Shown: positions 34,112 to 43,644 of the stretch, in pieces | How the letters are laid out: each line of letters opens with the position of its first letter | Numbering within the stretch: position 1 is the stretch's first letter | Assembly (NCBI RefSeq): GCF_011762025.1 | Contig: NZ_JAASQR010000004.1 | Location: 248,001-312,000 of the forward strand | DNA from: Sphingobium vermicomposti | GTDB taxonomy: Bacteria > Pseudomonadota > Alphaproteobacteria > Sphingomonadales > Sphingomonadaceae | DNA length: 64,000 nucleotides | Reading direction: 5' to 3' | The notes under the pieces: generated by a model | Seen by the model: the letters and a program-made list of their open reading frames with translations, nothing else | Told to the model about the DNA's origin: nothing | Databases searched by the model: none | Translations under genes and position numbers: made by a program

Positions 34112-35596
34112 TTGTCGATTGCCCGTTTCCATCTTTGCCTTGTTGCCGCAACTGCGATGGCTGTGGGCGGCTGCGCGCCGGGCATCAAGCTTGACAGGCC
34201 ACAGATTGCGCTGCCGACGGCTTATGAAGCAACGCCGGGGGCTGCGGCTGATCAGGTGGCGCTCGACCGCTGGTGGGACAGGTTCGGCGATGCGCAACTG
34301 GTTGAACTGGTCGATCGCGCCCTGGCCGACAGCACCGACGCCCGAACCGCCTATTTCCGTTTGAGGGAGGCGCGGGCAATACGCGACCAGTCGCTGTCGC
34401 AACGCCTGCCGACCGGCAACGTGACCGGCTCGGCCCGGATACAAAGCGGGGAGCAGTTCAGCGGCGCGGACCTGTTTGGTACGACCCTTACCAGCAAGAC
34501 CTATTCTGCTGCATTTTCGCCTTCGTGGGAAATCGACTTGTTCGGTCGGCTGGCGGCAATTGGACGGGGCGCGCGGGCCAATTATGTGGTCGCGGCCTAT
34601 GATTACCACGCAGCGCGGATCAGCCTGGCGGCGGATGTGGCGAGCGCGCTGTTCGATGCGCGCGGGCTGCTGGTGCAACGTAACGATGCGACCGAAACAC
34701 GTCGTATCGCAGAGGAACTGGCTGCCACGTCGCGGCTGGGGCTGGCGAGAGGCCTTGTGTCGGGCGCGGACACCGCTCGACTGGAAAGCGACGTTGCGAC
34801 CGCGCGGGCGGAGGTCGTGCGGCTGGACACGGCGCTGCATAACGCCAAAAGGTCGCTGCTGGTGCTGACGGGCAGGGCGGACGCGCCCACCGACAGCCTG
34901 GGGATCGAGGCGCAGCTAGACGCGCCTCCCGCCGTCCCAGCCACCTTGCCCGCGCTGCTGCTGACCCGCCGCCCCGACATATTGTCGGCGGAGGCGCGGG
35001 TCGCCGCCGCCACGGCACAGGTGAAGGTGGACAGGCTGGCGCTGTTCCCCCAACTGACCCTGCAAGGCAGCGGCAGTATCACGCACACGGTAGGCGCGCT
35101 GGGCGGCACGAACGGCCTTTGGTCGCTGGCGAGCGGCATCACGCTGCCCATCCTCGACCGCCCCCGCTTGATGGCCCGGCTGCGCGCGACTGAGGCGCAG
35201 GGGCAGCAGGCAGTCGTCGCCTATGAAGCGGCGGTGCAGGCGGCCTTCCGCGATGCCGACATCGCATTGTTCACGGTGACCAACGATCGCCCCCGCCTGG
35301 CGGACCTGACCCGCGCGGAGGAGCGCAGCCGTTTCGCCTTTGACGCGGCGCGGCGCGGCTATGGCATCGGGCTGACCGACCTGACCACCCTGTTGCAATC
35401 CGAACGCACCTGGCGCGCCGCGCGCACCGCGCTCACTATCGCGCGGGCGCAGGCGTTGACCAATGTGGTGAGTGCATTTCGGGCGCTGGGTGGAGGGTGG
35501 AACCCTGCCGCGCCCGCCACCGCGCCGGGCCATCCGCCGGTGCCGCTGCCAATCGCGGCTGAACAGCCTTCGACCTCGACATCCCCCCTTTCATGA
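34112..35596 (+). CDS. RND efflux outer-membrane channel lipoprotein (NodT/OprM type)
   Basis: A 494-residue outer-membrane factor. It has a short signal and a lipobox-like AVGGC. Two OEP repeats are visible: DRWWDRFGDAQLVELVDRAL early and LLLTRRPDILSAEARVAAATA midway. It ends in a Pro-rich tail. The start is TTG 34112 with GGAG eight to nine bases upstream. It overlaps the adaptor gene by an ATGA. It is the exit duct of the tripartite pump encoded with the next two genes. Confidence 0.9.
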   Translation: MSIARFHLCLVAATAMAVGGCAPGIKLDRPQIALPTAYEATPGAAADQVALDRWWDRFGDAQLVELVDRALADSTDARTAYFRLREARAIRDQSLSQRLPTGNVTGSARIQSGEQFSGADLFGTTLTSKTYSAAFSPSWEIDLFGRLAAIGRGARANYVVAAYDYHAARISLAADVASALFDARGLLVQRNDATETRRIAEELAATSRLGLARGLVSGADTARLESDVATARAEVVRLDTALHNAKRSLLVLTGRADAPTDSLGIEAQLDAPPAVPATLPALLLTRRPDILSAEARVAAATAQVKVDRLALFPQLTLQGSGSITHTVGALGGTNGLWSLASGITLPILDRPRLMARLRATEAQGQQAVVAYEAAVQAAFRDADIALFTVTNDRPRLADLTRAEERSRFAFDAARRGYGIGLTDLTTLLQSERTWRAARTALTIARAQALTNVVSAFRALGGGWNPAAPATAPGHPPVPLPIAAEQPSTSTSPLS

Positions 35597-36705
35597 ATTT
35601 CGCCCAGGGAAAGCCCGTGACGCATAAGCCGCTTCTTGCCTTCACCGCAGCCGCGCTGGCAGCATTGCAGATGCTTGCCGCTTGCGGAGATGCGGAAAAG
35701 AAGGTCACGCCGCCGCCGCCCACCGTCACGGTGGCGCAGGTTCAGGAAAAGTCGCTGGATGGCGGATTTACCGCGTCCGGTCGTCTCATCCCGCGTGAAG
35801 AAGTGGCGATTGCGCCGGAACTGTCGGGCTTCCGTATCGCGCGCGTGCTGGTGGAAGAAGATGCCGACGTTCGCGCCGGGCAGGTGCTGGCCGTGCTGGA
35901 CGATGCCCTGCTGGAATCGCAGATCGCGCAGGCGCGCGCCACTTTGGCGCAGCAGCAGGCGCAAGCGGACCAGGCCAAGGCAGAAGCACGGCGCGTCGTC
36001 GGACTGGATAATAGCGGCGTGCTGTCGCAGGAAGCGATCGAGCAACGCCGCAACGCCAACCGGACCGCGGCGGCGGGCGTGGAGGTGGCGCGCGCGCAGC
36101 TCAATGACCTGCTTACCCGGCAAAAGCGCATGGCGGTTCGCACGCCCGTGGCTGGTCGCGTGCTGCAACGCTCCGCGCGACCGGGCGATGCATCCTCGAC
36201 AGGGCAGGTAATGTTCACCATCGCGCGGGACAATCTGATCGAACTGGACGCGGAAATACCTGAAGCATCGATGGGGACGCTGTCGATCAATGATCCGGTG
36301 ACCGTGACGCTGGCCGATGGCACGACGCTGAATGGCCGGGTGCGGCTGTTGGGTGCGCGGGTGGACGATCAAACTGGCCTTTCGCGCGCGCGCATCGCGT
36401 TGCCGGTGCGGGATGATCTGCGCGCGGGCGGCTTTGCTCAGGCGCGCTTCGTCAAGGCGAGCGCCCCGGTGACGACCGTTCCCGAAGCCGCCATCCATTA
36501 TGACGCCGATGGCGCCTATATGCTGCTGCTGGACAAGGATGACCGGGTGAAGCGCGTCAATGTCCGCACCGGGCGCCGGGCGGCCGGCTTTGCCGAAATC
36601 CTGGCCGGTGCAAAGCCGGGCGCGCGGGCGGTGTTGAGCGGCGGGGCCTTTGTGCTGGAAGGCGACAAGGTTCGCATTGTACAGGGCAAGGCGGCGACCC
36701 GATGA
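35593..36705 (+). CDS. RND efflux periplasmic adaptor (MFP) lipoprotein
   Basis: A 370-residue membrane-fusion protein. The signal peptide ends in the lipobox LAAC (about residue 31). The lipoyl half-motifs are VAIAPELSGFRIARVLVEED with VRAGQVLAVLDD, and TPVAGRVLQRSARPGD. A helical hairpin between them (ARATLAQQQAQADQAKAEA) and the beta-barrel and membrane-proximal domains complete the adaptor. It overlaps its neighbours by ATGA on both sides, so the three genes are one translation-coupled operon. Confidence 0.92.
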   Translation: MNFAQGKPVTHKPLLAFTAAALAALQMLAACGDAEKKVTPPPPTVTVAQVQEKSLDGGFTASGRLIPREEVAIAPELSGFRIARVLVEEDADVRAGQVLAVLDDALLESQIAQARATLAQQQAQADQAKAEARRVVGLDNSGVLSQEAIEQRRNANRTAAAGVEVARAQLNDLLTRQKRMAVRTPVAGRVLQRSARPGDASSTGQVMFTIARDNLIELDAEIPEASMGTLSINDPVTVTLADGTTLNGRVRLLGARVDDQTGLSRARIALPVRDDLRAGGFAQARFVKASAPVTTVPEAAIHYDADGAYMLLLDKDDRVKRVNVRTGRRAAGFAEILAGAKPGARAVLSGGAFVLEGDKVRIVQGKAATR

Positions 36706-39700
36706 GCTTTCAGATATCCGCCTGGTCGATCCGCAACCCAATTCCGGTCGTCTCGCTTTTCATCCTGCTGACGATTGCGGGCATCGTCGCCTATGTCGGC
36801 CTGCCCATCAAGCAGTTCCCCAATGTGACCGTTCCTATCGTGCAGGTGACGGTGACACAAAGCGGGGCCGCGCCGAGTGAGATGGAGAACCAGATCACCC
36901 GGCCCATCGAAAACGCGCTTAGCACGGTGTCGGGGGTCAAACATGTCAGTTCGACCGTGGTGCTGGGGTCGTCCGTCACCAATGTGCAGTTCGAACTGCA
37001 CAATGATATGCAGAAGGCGACCGACGATGTGCGCACTGCGGTCGAACGGACGCGGGTGCAGTTGCCCCCCGGTATCGATCCGCCACTGGTCCAACGGCTG
37101 GACATCGATAACGCGCCGATCCTGACCTATGCGGTCAGCGCCACGGGGATGAGCGGGGCCGACCTTTCCCGTTTCGTCGACAAGGTCGCGGCGCGCGCGT
37201 TCCAGGCCCAGGACGGGGTCGCGCAGGTGATCCGCATCGGCGGCGCGACCCGCGAAATCAACGTCATCCTCGACCCTCAGCGGATGGCAGCGCTGGGCGT
37301 TACACCGCCGCAGATCAACAACGCGCTGTTCGCCTTCAACACGGACGAGGCTGGCGGGCGTGCGGGTGTCGGCCAGGTCGAACAGACCATCCGGGTGCTG
37401 GGTGCCACCAATGATGTGGATCGCCTGCGCAACGTCACCATTCCGGTGGCCGGTCGCTATGTGCGTTTGTCCGACGTCGCCGAAATCGGCGATGGCGAAA
37501 GTGAGGAGCGCAGCTTCGCCCGGCTCGACGGTCGCCCCGTCACCGCGGTTCAGATCAGCAAGACCAGCGACGTCAGCGACATCAGTGTCGAGGACAAGGT
37601 GATTGCGACCATCGAACAGTTGGAGGCGGAGAATCCCGGCATCAAGTTCACCCGGCTGGTGTCGACGGTCGATTCCACCCGCCGCACCTTTGCTTCGACC
37701 CAGCATGTCCTGGTGGAAGGCATCTTCCTGGCGGTGCTGATCGTCTTCCTGTTTCTGCGCAACTGGCGTGCAACCATCATCGCCGCCGTCGCCATGCCTT
37801 TGTCGCTGATTCCGACATTCGTTTTCATGGCGGCAATGGGGTTCAGCCTCAACAGCATCACCTTGCTTGCCCTCACGCTGGTCATAGGCATCCTGGTCGA
37901 TGACGCCATCGTGGAAGTGGAAAATATCGAAAAGCGGATCGAAGCGGGGGAATCGCCCTATCGCGCCGCGCTGATCGGGGCGGATGCGATTGGCCTGGCG
38001 GTGATCGCGACCACCTTTACCATCGTCGCCGTGTTCGCTCCGGTGTCGCTGATCCCCGGCCAGGCGGGCCAGTTCTTTCGCGAATTCGGCCTGACGGTCG
38101 CAGCCGCTGTGCTGTTTTCACTGGTGGTCGCGCGCCTGCTGACGCCGCTCATGGCAGCCTATTTTCTAACGCCGCTTCATGATCGAAAACATCGACCGGA
38201 CAAGGAACATAGCGCAATCTATGTTCGATATACCCGCATTCTCGACTGGATGCTGGCACGACGCTGGACTGCCATGGCCCTGGGTGCGGGCATTCTGGCC
38301 GTCTCGTTCCTGATGGCGGCGGCCACCCCTGTCGGGTTCCAGCCAATATCAAATCCCGGCTATCTCTATATCGCGGTGCAGGGCGCGCCCGGTGCTACGC
38401 GCGCTGATATGGAGCAATCGGTCGGTCAGGCAACCCGGCTGTTGCTGAAGGAGCCTGTGGTCGACACCGTGTTCGCGCAGGTCGGCAGTGGAGGCGATAT
38501 GGGCGCGGGGACGATTACCGTCCTTCTGAAACATGACCGCGACATCACGACTGACGAGTTCCGCCAGGTCATCGGCCCCAAGCTGCGCGACGTTCCCGAT
38601 GTGCGCCTGTCCAATCAGGGCACATTTGGCAGCGCAGCGGTGAACATCGTGCTGTCGGGCGAAGATGGTCAGGCGCTGGAGCGGGCCCAGAACGCCTTGC
38701 TGCGTCAGATGCGCGGCGTGAAGTCCATATCTGATCCGCGTCCCTCGCCGCCTCCCGCTGGACCCGAACTCATCGTGACGCCGCGCCCGGCGGAAGCGGC
38801 GCGGCTGAATGTCGATAGCCGCACGCTGGCGCAGGTGCTGCGCGTCGCCACCATCGGCGACATCGACGCCAACGTGGCCAAGTTGTCGGACGGCGATGAA
38901 CGGGTGCCGATCCGCGTACGCTTGCCCGAAGGATCGCGGCAAAATCTGTCGGTCATTTCCGGGCTTCGCGTGCCGACGCTGGATGGAAACACTACGCCGC
39001 TGTCGGCCGTCGCGGATATCACGTTCCAAGCCGGACCGGGCAAGATCATCCGCTATGACCGCGAACGGCGCGTGTCGGTGGAGGCTGATCTGGTGTCCGG
39101 TCGCACGCTGGGCCAGGCGCTGGAGGAAATCGCCGCGCTGCCCGTGATGAAGAACTTGCCCAAAGGCGTGAAGGAAGCGCGCGAAGGAGATTCCGAAGCG
39201 CTCCAGGAATTGTTTGGCGGTTTCATGATCGCCATCGCCGCGGGCATTGGCCTCACCTTTTCGGTGCTGGTGCTGTTGTTCAAGGGTTATTTCAAACCAG
39301 CCGTCATCCTGGCGGCGTTGCCGCTGTCGCTGCTGGGTGCCTTTGCAACGCTGCTGATATTCGGCAAGACGCTGGACCTTCCGGCACTGATCGGGTTGCT
39401 GATGCTGCTGGGTCTGTGCGCGAAAAACTCGATCCTGTTGGTCGAATTCGCAATCGAGGATGAACGTCGCGGCGTGCCGATGGGTGAGGCGCTGCGCAAT
39501 AGTTGCCGTGAGCGCGCACGGCCAATTGTGATGACGACCGTCGCGATGGCGGCGGGCATGTTGCCGACGGCGCTGGGGCTGGGCGAAGGCGCGGAATTCC
39601 GCCAGCCTATGGCGCTGGCAGTGATCGGCGGCCTTATCAGCTCGACCGCACTGTCGCTGATCTTCGTGCCTGTCATCTACGAAATTGTGGACGGGTTCGA

Positions 39701-39776
39701 ACGGTGGCTCTCGCCCAAGGCCGCACGGCTTGTCACGCCCCGCCAGCCCGGCGACGAGGACCCGGTGACCACCTGA
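36702..39776 (+). CDS. RND multidrug efflux permease (HAE1 family)
   Basis: A 1024-residue inner-membrane pump with the usual twelve helices and two large periplasmic loops. It has [21 protein letters not shown] at the start, and [21 protein letters not shown] with the two proton-relay Asp residues. [18 protein letters not shown] carries the relay Lys. Length and motifs match AcrB-like transporters. The [15 protein letters not shown] and [11 protein letters not shown] stretches are typical porter segments. Substrates cannot be read from sequence; drugs, solvents or catabolic intermediates are possible. Confidence 0.93.
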   Translation: MSFQISAWSIRNPIPVVSLFILLTIAGIVAYVGLPIKQFPNVTVPIVQVTVTQSGAAPSEMENQITRPIENALSTVSGVKHVSSTVVLGSSVTNVQFELHNDMQKATDDVRTAVERTRVQLPPGIDPPLVQRLDIDNAPILTYAVSATGMSGADLSRFVDKVAARAFQAQDGVAQVIRIGGATREINVILDPQRMAALGVTPPQINNALFAFNTDEAGGRAGVGQVEQTIRVLGATNDVDRLRNVTIPVAGRYVRLSDVAEIGDGESEERSFARLDGRPVTAVQISKTSDVSDISVEDKVIATIEQLEAENPGIKFTRLVSTVDSTRRTFASTQHVLVEGIFLAVLIVFLFLRNWRATIIAAVAMPLSLIPTFVFMAAMGFSLNSITLLALTLVIGILVDDAIVEVENIEKRIEAGESPYRAALIGADAIGLAVIATTFTIVAVFAPVSLIPGQAGQFFREFGLTVAAAVLFSLVVARLLTPLMAAYFLTPLHDRKHRPDKEHSAIYVRYTRILDWMLARRWTAMALGAGILAVSFLMAAATPVGFQPISNPGYLYIAVQGAPGATRADMEQSVGQATRLLLKEPVVDTVFAQVGSGGDMGAGTITVLLKHDRDITTDEFRQVIGPKLRDVPDVRLSNQGTFGSAAVNIVLSGEDGQALERAQNALLRQMRGVKSISDPRPSPPPAGPELIVTPRPAEAARLNVDSRTLAQVLRVATIGDIDANVAKLSDGDERVPIRVRLPEGSRQNLSVISGLRVPTLDGNTTPLSAVADITFQAGPGKIIRYDRERRVSVEADLVSGRTLGQALEEIAALPVMKNLPKGVKEAREGDSEALQELFGGFMIAIAAGIGLTFSVLVLLFKGYFKPAVILAALPLSLLGAFATLLIFGKTLDLPALIGLLMLLGLCAKNSILLVEFAIEDERRGVPMGEALRNSCRERARPIVMTTVAMAAGMLPTALGLGEGAEFRQPMALAVIGGLISSTALSLIFVPVIYEIVDGFERWLSPKAARLVTPRQPGDEDPVTT

Positions 39777-40138
39777 TCGTGGCGGGGGACGCCCATCATT
39801 TTTCGCGTGCTGCTTGGGAAGAGAAAAAGAAAATATCCTGCGATATTCATGATTTATATTACATTGAATAATATGAAATTTTTTATTCTAAATAAGTAAT
39901 ATGATGAATTGAGGTAATTTGTAATATAATATTACCATATATTATATAATATGTTGATAATATTTGTTTGATCACTTCTGCATTTGCGCAGTGCCGTGCT
40001 GTTCAACCGTAAAATATGAGTAATATATCAAAGGATATATCTAACTTATTCATGATATAGGCGACGTTAACCATATATATTTGTGGTTTGGCGACCCTCA
40101 TTTTTTACAATCGCCGCATCACAACACGGGGAAACCGG
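39777..40138. other. strongly A+T-rich intergenic spacer upstream of Tad genes
   Basis: From about 39820 to 40085 the base composition drops sharply, with runs such as TAATATAATATTACCATA and TTTTTTATTCTAAATAAG, in a G+C-rich chromosome. No gene is visible. It may hold the promoter of the Tad-like genes, a curved or silenced region, or the end of a transferred segment. Confidence 0.6.
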
Positions 40139-41383
40139 ATGATGCGAAGGTCGCCGCGTCGATTAATGAGGGATAGGACAGGCAGCGTCCTGATGATGGC
40201 GGCTGCCTCGATGCCGTTGTTTGTCGCTGCAGCCGGGCTCGCCACGGACACCGTGCAATGGACCTTGTGGAAGCGCCAGATCCAGCGGCAGGCCGACTCG
40301 GCTGCGCTGGCTGGTGCCTATGGCCTGGCGCAAGGCTTCAGCGCTTCGGCTAGCGCAACCTCCGACATCGGTCAGATGCCGCTCATTACGCTGTCGCAGA
40401 CGCCGGTTATCGAAAATGCCCCGACCGCTGGGGCCTATGCCGGGAATGGCAAAGCGGTGCGCGTGGTTCTGCAAACGATGCAAGAACTGCCCTTTTCAAA
40501 GATGTTGGGTATCACTGCGCCGGTCATAACCGGCGAAGCTACGGCGGCTGTCGTCAGCCAGGGCGAATATTGCGTCGTATCGCTGGAACAGACTGCGGCT
40601 GTGGGCATAACCCTTCAGGGTAACGCCACCGTAAATCTGGGCTGCGGCATCATGACCAATTCGCGCGCGGCCAACGCGGTCAATGCAGGGGGCAGCAGCA
40701 CCGTCAAGGCCAGCCCAGTAGCAGCGGTCGGCGGATTGCAGACCAGTTCCAACTATGATGTTTCCACCACCTTGCTTCCCTATAGCGTTCCCGAAGCCGA
40801 TCCTTATGCCATATTGCCTACGCCCAGCCCGTCGGGCTGTACGGGCAAGGTCAGCGTTAATCCGCATGGAACGAAGTCGGTTAGTCCCGGCTGCTTCAAG
40901 GGGTTCGACGTCAAGGGTACGCTCAACATGGCGCCGGGGGTCTATTATGTCGACGGCAGCAGCTTCAGCGTCGGATCGCAAGCGGTGGTCAGCGGCGCGG
41001 GCGTCACCATCATCCTGACGAGCAGCAGCGCGTCCACCAACCCGAACCAGATCGCGACACTGGACATCAATGGCGGCGCAACGATCAATCTGACATCCCC
41101 GCAAAGCGACACTTATTCCGGTGTCCTTTTCTACCAGGACCGGAGAGCGCTTGATTCAGGGACGAACAAGGTCAACGGCAATGCCAGTTCCTCCTTCCAG
41201 GGTGCCTTTTATTTCCCGTCCCAGGCGCTGGAGTTTAGCGGCACGTCCGGCATGACGACGAAATGCGTGAAAATGGTCAGCAGGCGCGTCACCTTCATCG
41301 GCAATAGCACGATCCAGAATGAGTGCGACGACTATCCCGGTGCGAAGGATCTCCCCGCCACGATCGTCAGGCTGGTGAGCTGA
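40139..41383 (+). CDS. TadG-like pilus-assembly protein
   Basis: A protein of about 414 residues. The N-terminus RDRTGSVLMMAAASMPLFVA with GLATDTVQWTLWKRQIQRQADSAALAGAYGLA is the prepilin-like helix and Tad signature of TadE/TadG minor components. The rest is a secreted beta-rich domain (PGVYYVDGSSFSVGSQAVVSG). ATG 40139 or 40142 follows CGGGGAAACC. Two TadE-like genes follow directly, forming a three-gene unit. It would be involved in assembling Flp pili or surface adhesins, but the main Tad secretion genes are not in this window. Confidence 0.82.
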   Translation: MMRRSPRRLMRDRTGSVLMMAAASMPLFVAAAGLATDTVQWTLWKRQIQRQADSAALAGAYGLAQGFSASASATSDIGQMPLITLSQTPVIENAPTAGAYAGNGKAVRVVLQTMQELPFSKMLGITAPVITGEATAAVVSQGEYCVVSLEQTAAVGITLQGNATVNLGCGIMTNSRAANAVNAGGSSTVKASPVAAVGGLQTSSNYDVSTTLLPYSVPEADPYAILPTPSPSGCTGKVSVNPHGTKSVSPGCFKGFDVKGTLNMAPGVYYVDGSSFSVGSQAVVSGAGVTIILTSSSASTNPNQIATLDINGGATINLTSPQSDTYSGVLFYQDRRALDSGTNKVNGNASSSFQGAFYFPSQALEFSGTSGMTTKCVKMVSRRVTFIGNSTIQNECDDYPGAKDLPATIVRLVS

Positions 41384-41385
41384 CG

Positions 41386-41856
41386 ATGACGGTGAAGCGG
41401 TCCTTCGGCACGCTGGGTTCCGATAGCTATGGGACAAGCACGATCGAATTGGCGATCATCGTGCCCGTCCTGGCCCTGATGACGTTGATCGCGGCGGACC
41501 TGGCGATGGCCTTCAAAATGAAGATTGGCCTGCAAACCGCGGCAGAGCGCACAGCGCAAATGGCGACCAAGGGCGGCTATAACAGTCTGGCCTATCAAAA
41601 TCTCGTGACGGATGCCGCGAATGCGGCTGGCGTTCCAACCAATGCCGTCACCATCACCGGCTCCCTGTTTTGCAACACTACGGTGCAGGCGTCGGCCGAT
41701 GCAATCTGCCCTGCAGGCCAGCAGCTGAAACGCTATGTGGCGATCACCATTTCCAACACCTACCAGCCGATGTTTGCTGGTCTCCTTCCGCACGGCAACT
41801 GGGCGTCCGACCAAGGCGTTGCGCTCACAGGCTCGGCTTCGGTGCGGCTGCAATGA
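41386..41856 (+). CDS. TadE-like minor pilin
   Basis: A 156-residue protein. The N-terminal segment YGTSTIELAIIVPVLALMTL with a Glu near the start of the helix is the TadE processing signature. A soluble C-terminal domain follows, with a Cys pair (SLFCNTT, DAICPAG). It starts three bases after the TadG-like stop and overlaps the next gene by ATGA. It is probably exported and cleaved by a TadV-type prepilin peptidase. Confidence 0.82.
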   Translation: MTVKRSFGTLGSDSYGTSTIELAIIVPVLALMTLIAADLAMAFKMKIGLQTAAERTAQMATKGGYNSLAYQNLVTDAANAAGVPTNAVTITGSLFCNTTVQASADAICPAGQQLKRYVAITISNTYQPMFAGLLPHGNWASDQGVALTGSASVRLQ

Positions 41857-42233
41857 TGCGCTTGTTCAGAAATCAGCGCGGCGTGTCGGCGATCGAATTC
41901 GCGCTTGCGCTGCCCCCTTTCCTGGTTCTGGTGATGGGGGCGATTCAGCTGGGTGTCATCGCCAGTGCCCGCACTGGGCTGCAGCATGCAGTGGATGAAG
42001 GTGCGCGCTTTGCCACCATATATCCCCGGCCTTCCAACGCGGAAATCATAGCGCGCGTGACGTCCAGGGAATTCGGGCTCGATCCGGCCTATGCTCAAGC
42101 GCCGACAATCGTCCAGGGCACCGAATATTTCGTTCCCTACACCGAAATCAGCATGAGCTATTCCCGCCCGCTAAACTTCATTGTTTTCGAAACGCGTCCC
42201 CTGACAATCAGCTATACCAAGAGAGCTTATTAG
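41853..42233 (+). CDS. TadE-like minor pilin
   Basis: A 126-residue protein: NQRGVSAIEFALALPPFLVL is the TadE helix with conserved Gly and Glu, then ARTGLQHAVDEGARFATIYP. The start is ATG 41853 (overlapping the previous stop) or 41856. It closes the Tad trio; a 596-base non-coding stretch follows. Confidence 0.82.
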   Translation: MMRLFRNQRGVSAIEFALALPPFLVLVMGAIQLGVIASARTGLQHAVDEGARFATIYPRPSNAEIIARVTSREFGLDPAYAQAPTIVQGTEYFVPYTEISMSYSRPLNFIVFETRPLTISYTKRAY

Positions 42234-42829
42234 GCCCCGACTTTCTGCTGGATCAGCCACCCCTTTTCCCAACCATTTGACCTATGGGCGAAATTCCGCT
42301 AAAACGGCGTTAGGGAAGAGCAGTGCGCTTTTGCAAGCTGCCCTGACCGAAAAGGCAAACTGTCGGCGACGACAGGACGCAAAACCTCCGGTCTCTGGTT
42401 GAGATAGCGGGGTTACCGAAACAGGGATGGAGCGATGAAGCGGCATTTGGTCTTTTTCTGACGGCGCGGATAATTACGACGCGCGCCTCGGCCCGGAAAC
42501 AGGCCATTTTGCCAAAAAATGATTAGGTGTCCTCAGAACAGGCGGGAATGACGTGTATCTCGTCTCGCCTGATCAGGATGATTGCATCGCTTCAGTTTGC
42601 GTGGGGTAACTCGCGCTCATGAACCTCCCTCGGGTCGCACTTTGGGAGAGAAGCACGGCGTCCCGGTTCACGCCCCCCCGCTCCGAGACGCCGTGCTTCG
42701 CATCCTCCGATGACCGATGATGGCGGCGGTGCGAGGGGGCAGACCCTTCCCCGATCCTTGACAGCGGAGCGGCATGCCCGTTCAAATCCTCGCAAGCCGC
42801 TGTGACGGCAAGCATGGGGAGATAGAAAT
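42234..42829. other. gene-free stretch with a long hairpin
   Basis: Frames here overlap a strong inverted repeat and lack support. The stretch includes the structure at 42650-42699. It separates the Tad unit from the isomerase-like gene and may hold a small RNA or leader transcript. Confidence 0.4.
42650..42699. repeat. 13-base perfect inverted repeat (hairpin, 24-base loop)
   Basis: GAAGCACGGCGTC (42650-42662) and GACGCCGTGCTTC (42687-42699) are exact inverse complements. The loop carries a run of seven C. There is no T-run on either side. It is 130 bases upstream of the next gene. Confidence 0.6.
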
Positions 42830-43615
42830 TTGCGTCCGCTTTGCCTTGATCATCTGACATTGTCGGACCTGACTGCGCTCGAACTGATCGACGTCGCTGC
42901 CAAAACCGGATGCGCCAGCGTCAGCCTGTTTATCAAGCCGCTGCCCCTTGGCCCTTATCGCGACCTTATTCGTGACAAGGCGGCGCGCGCGGACGTGGTC
43001 AGGGCGTTGCGTGATACAGGGCTGGGCGTCGGCATCGTGGAACCATTCATGCTGGACCAATCGACAGATTGGGCTGAGCTGCAGAGCATCGTCGAACTGA
43101 CGGCCGAACTGGGCGGCAGGGTGAATGCACTGGGTTTCGATACCGACCCTGCGCGCCTGCGCGACGCCATGTGTCGGCTCGCCACCCTGGCCCAGGGGGC
43201 GGGCGTGAAGATGGCGATAGAGGCTTTCCCCCTGTCGGCGGTGCGCACCCAGGCAGATGCGCTGGACCTGGCATTGGCCGCAGGCGCGCATGTTGGCCTG
43301 TGCGTCGATACGCTGCACGTCATACGATCGGGCGGGAGCTGGGGCGATGTCGCAGCACTGCCACCAGAGCGTATCCTGCACGTCCAGCTAAATGATGGCC
43401 CGCTGGAACCGCCCAGCGACCGCTATCGGGAGGCGACGATTGCGCGCATGCCGCCGGGCGAGGGGGAGTTCGGCCTGGACGCGTTCATGCCGTTGATTCC
43501 ACCCACGGCCACCGTGGCGGTGGAGGCTCCTTTCATCGCGCCAGAGGGCATGACTCCGATGGAACGTGGTCGAATCGTCGTGCAGGCTGCCCGCCAATTT
43601 GTGGACGGGATTTAA
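42830..43615 (+). CDS. sugar phosphate isomerase/epimerase family TIM-barrel protein
   Basis: A 261-residue protein of the AP-endonuclease-2/xylose isomerase-like fold. It starts at TTG 42830 after GGGGAG (MRPLCLDHLTLSDLTALELI). Barrel residues include VKMAIEAFPLSAVRTQADA, HVGLCVDTLHVIRSGGSWGD and RILHVQLNDGPLEPP. The acidic and His residues (E, D, H, and E in VAVEAPF) match metal-ligand positions of the family. The substrate is unknown. It may belong to a catabolic pathway, as these often process sugar- or polyol-like acids. Confidence 0.8.
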   Translation: MRPLCLDHLTLSDLTALELIDVAAKTGCASVSLFIKPLPLGPYRDLIRDKAARADVVRALRDTGLGVGIVEPFMLDQSTDWAELQSIVELTAELGGRVNALGFDTDPARLRDAMCRLATLAQGAGVKMAIEAFPLSAVRTQADALDLALAAGAHVGLCVDTLHVIRSGGSWGDVAALPPERILHVQLNDGPLEPPSDRYREATIARMPPGEGEFGLDAFMPLIPPTATVAVEAPFIAPEGMTPMERGRIVVQAARQFVDGI

Positions 43616-43644
43616 GCGCGCCCGGCCTTTGGCTGCCCAATGAT

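Noticed and set aside
35359-36741. 460-codon minus-strand frame over the efflux adaptor
   Set aside because: It is a shadow of the plus-strand gene, with no start signals. The adaptor motifs are clear on the other strand.
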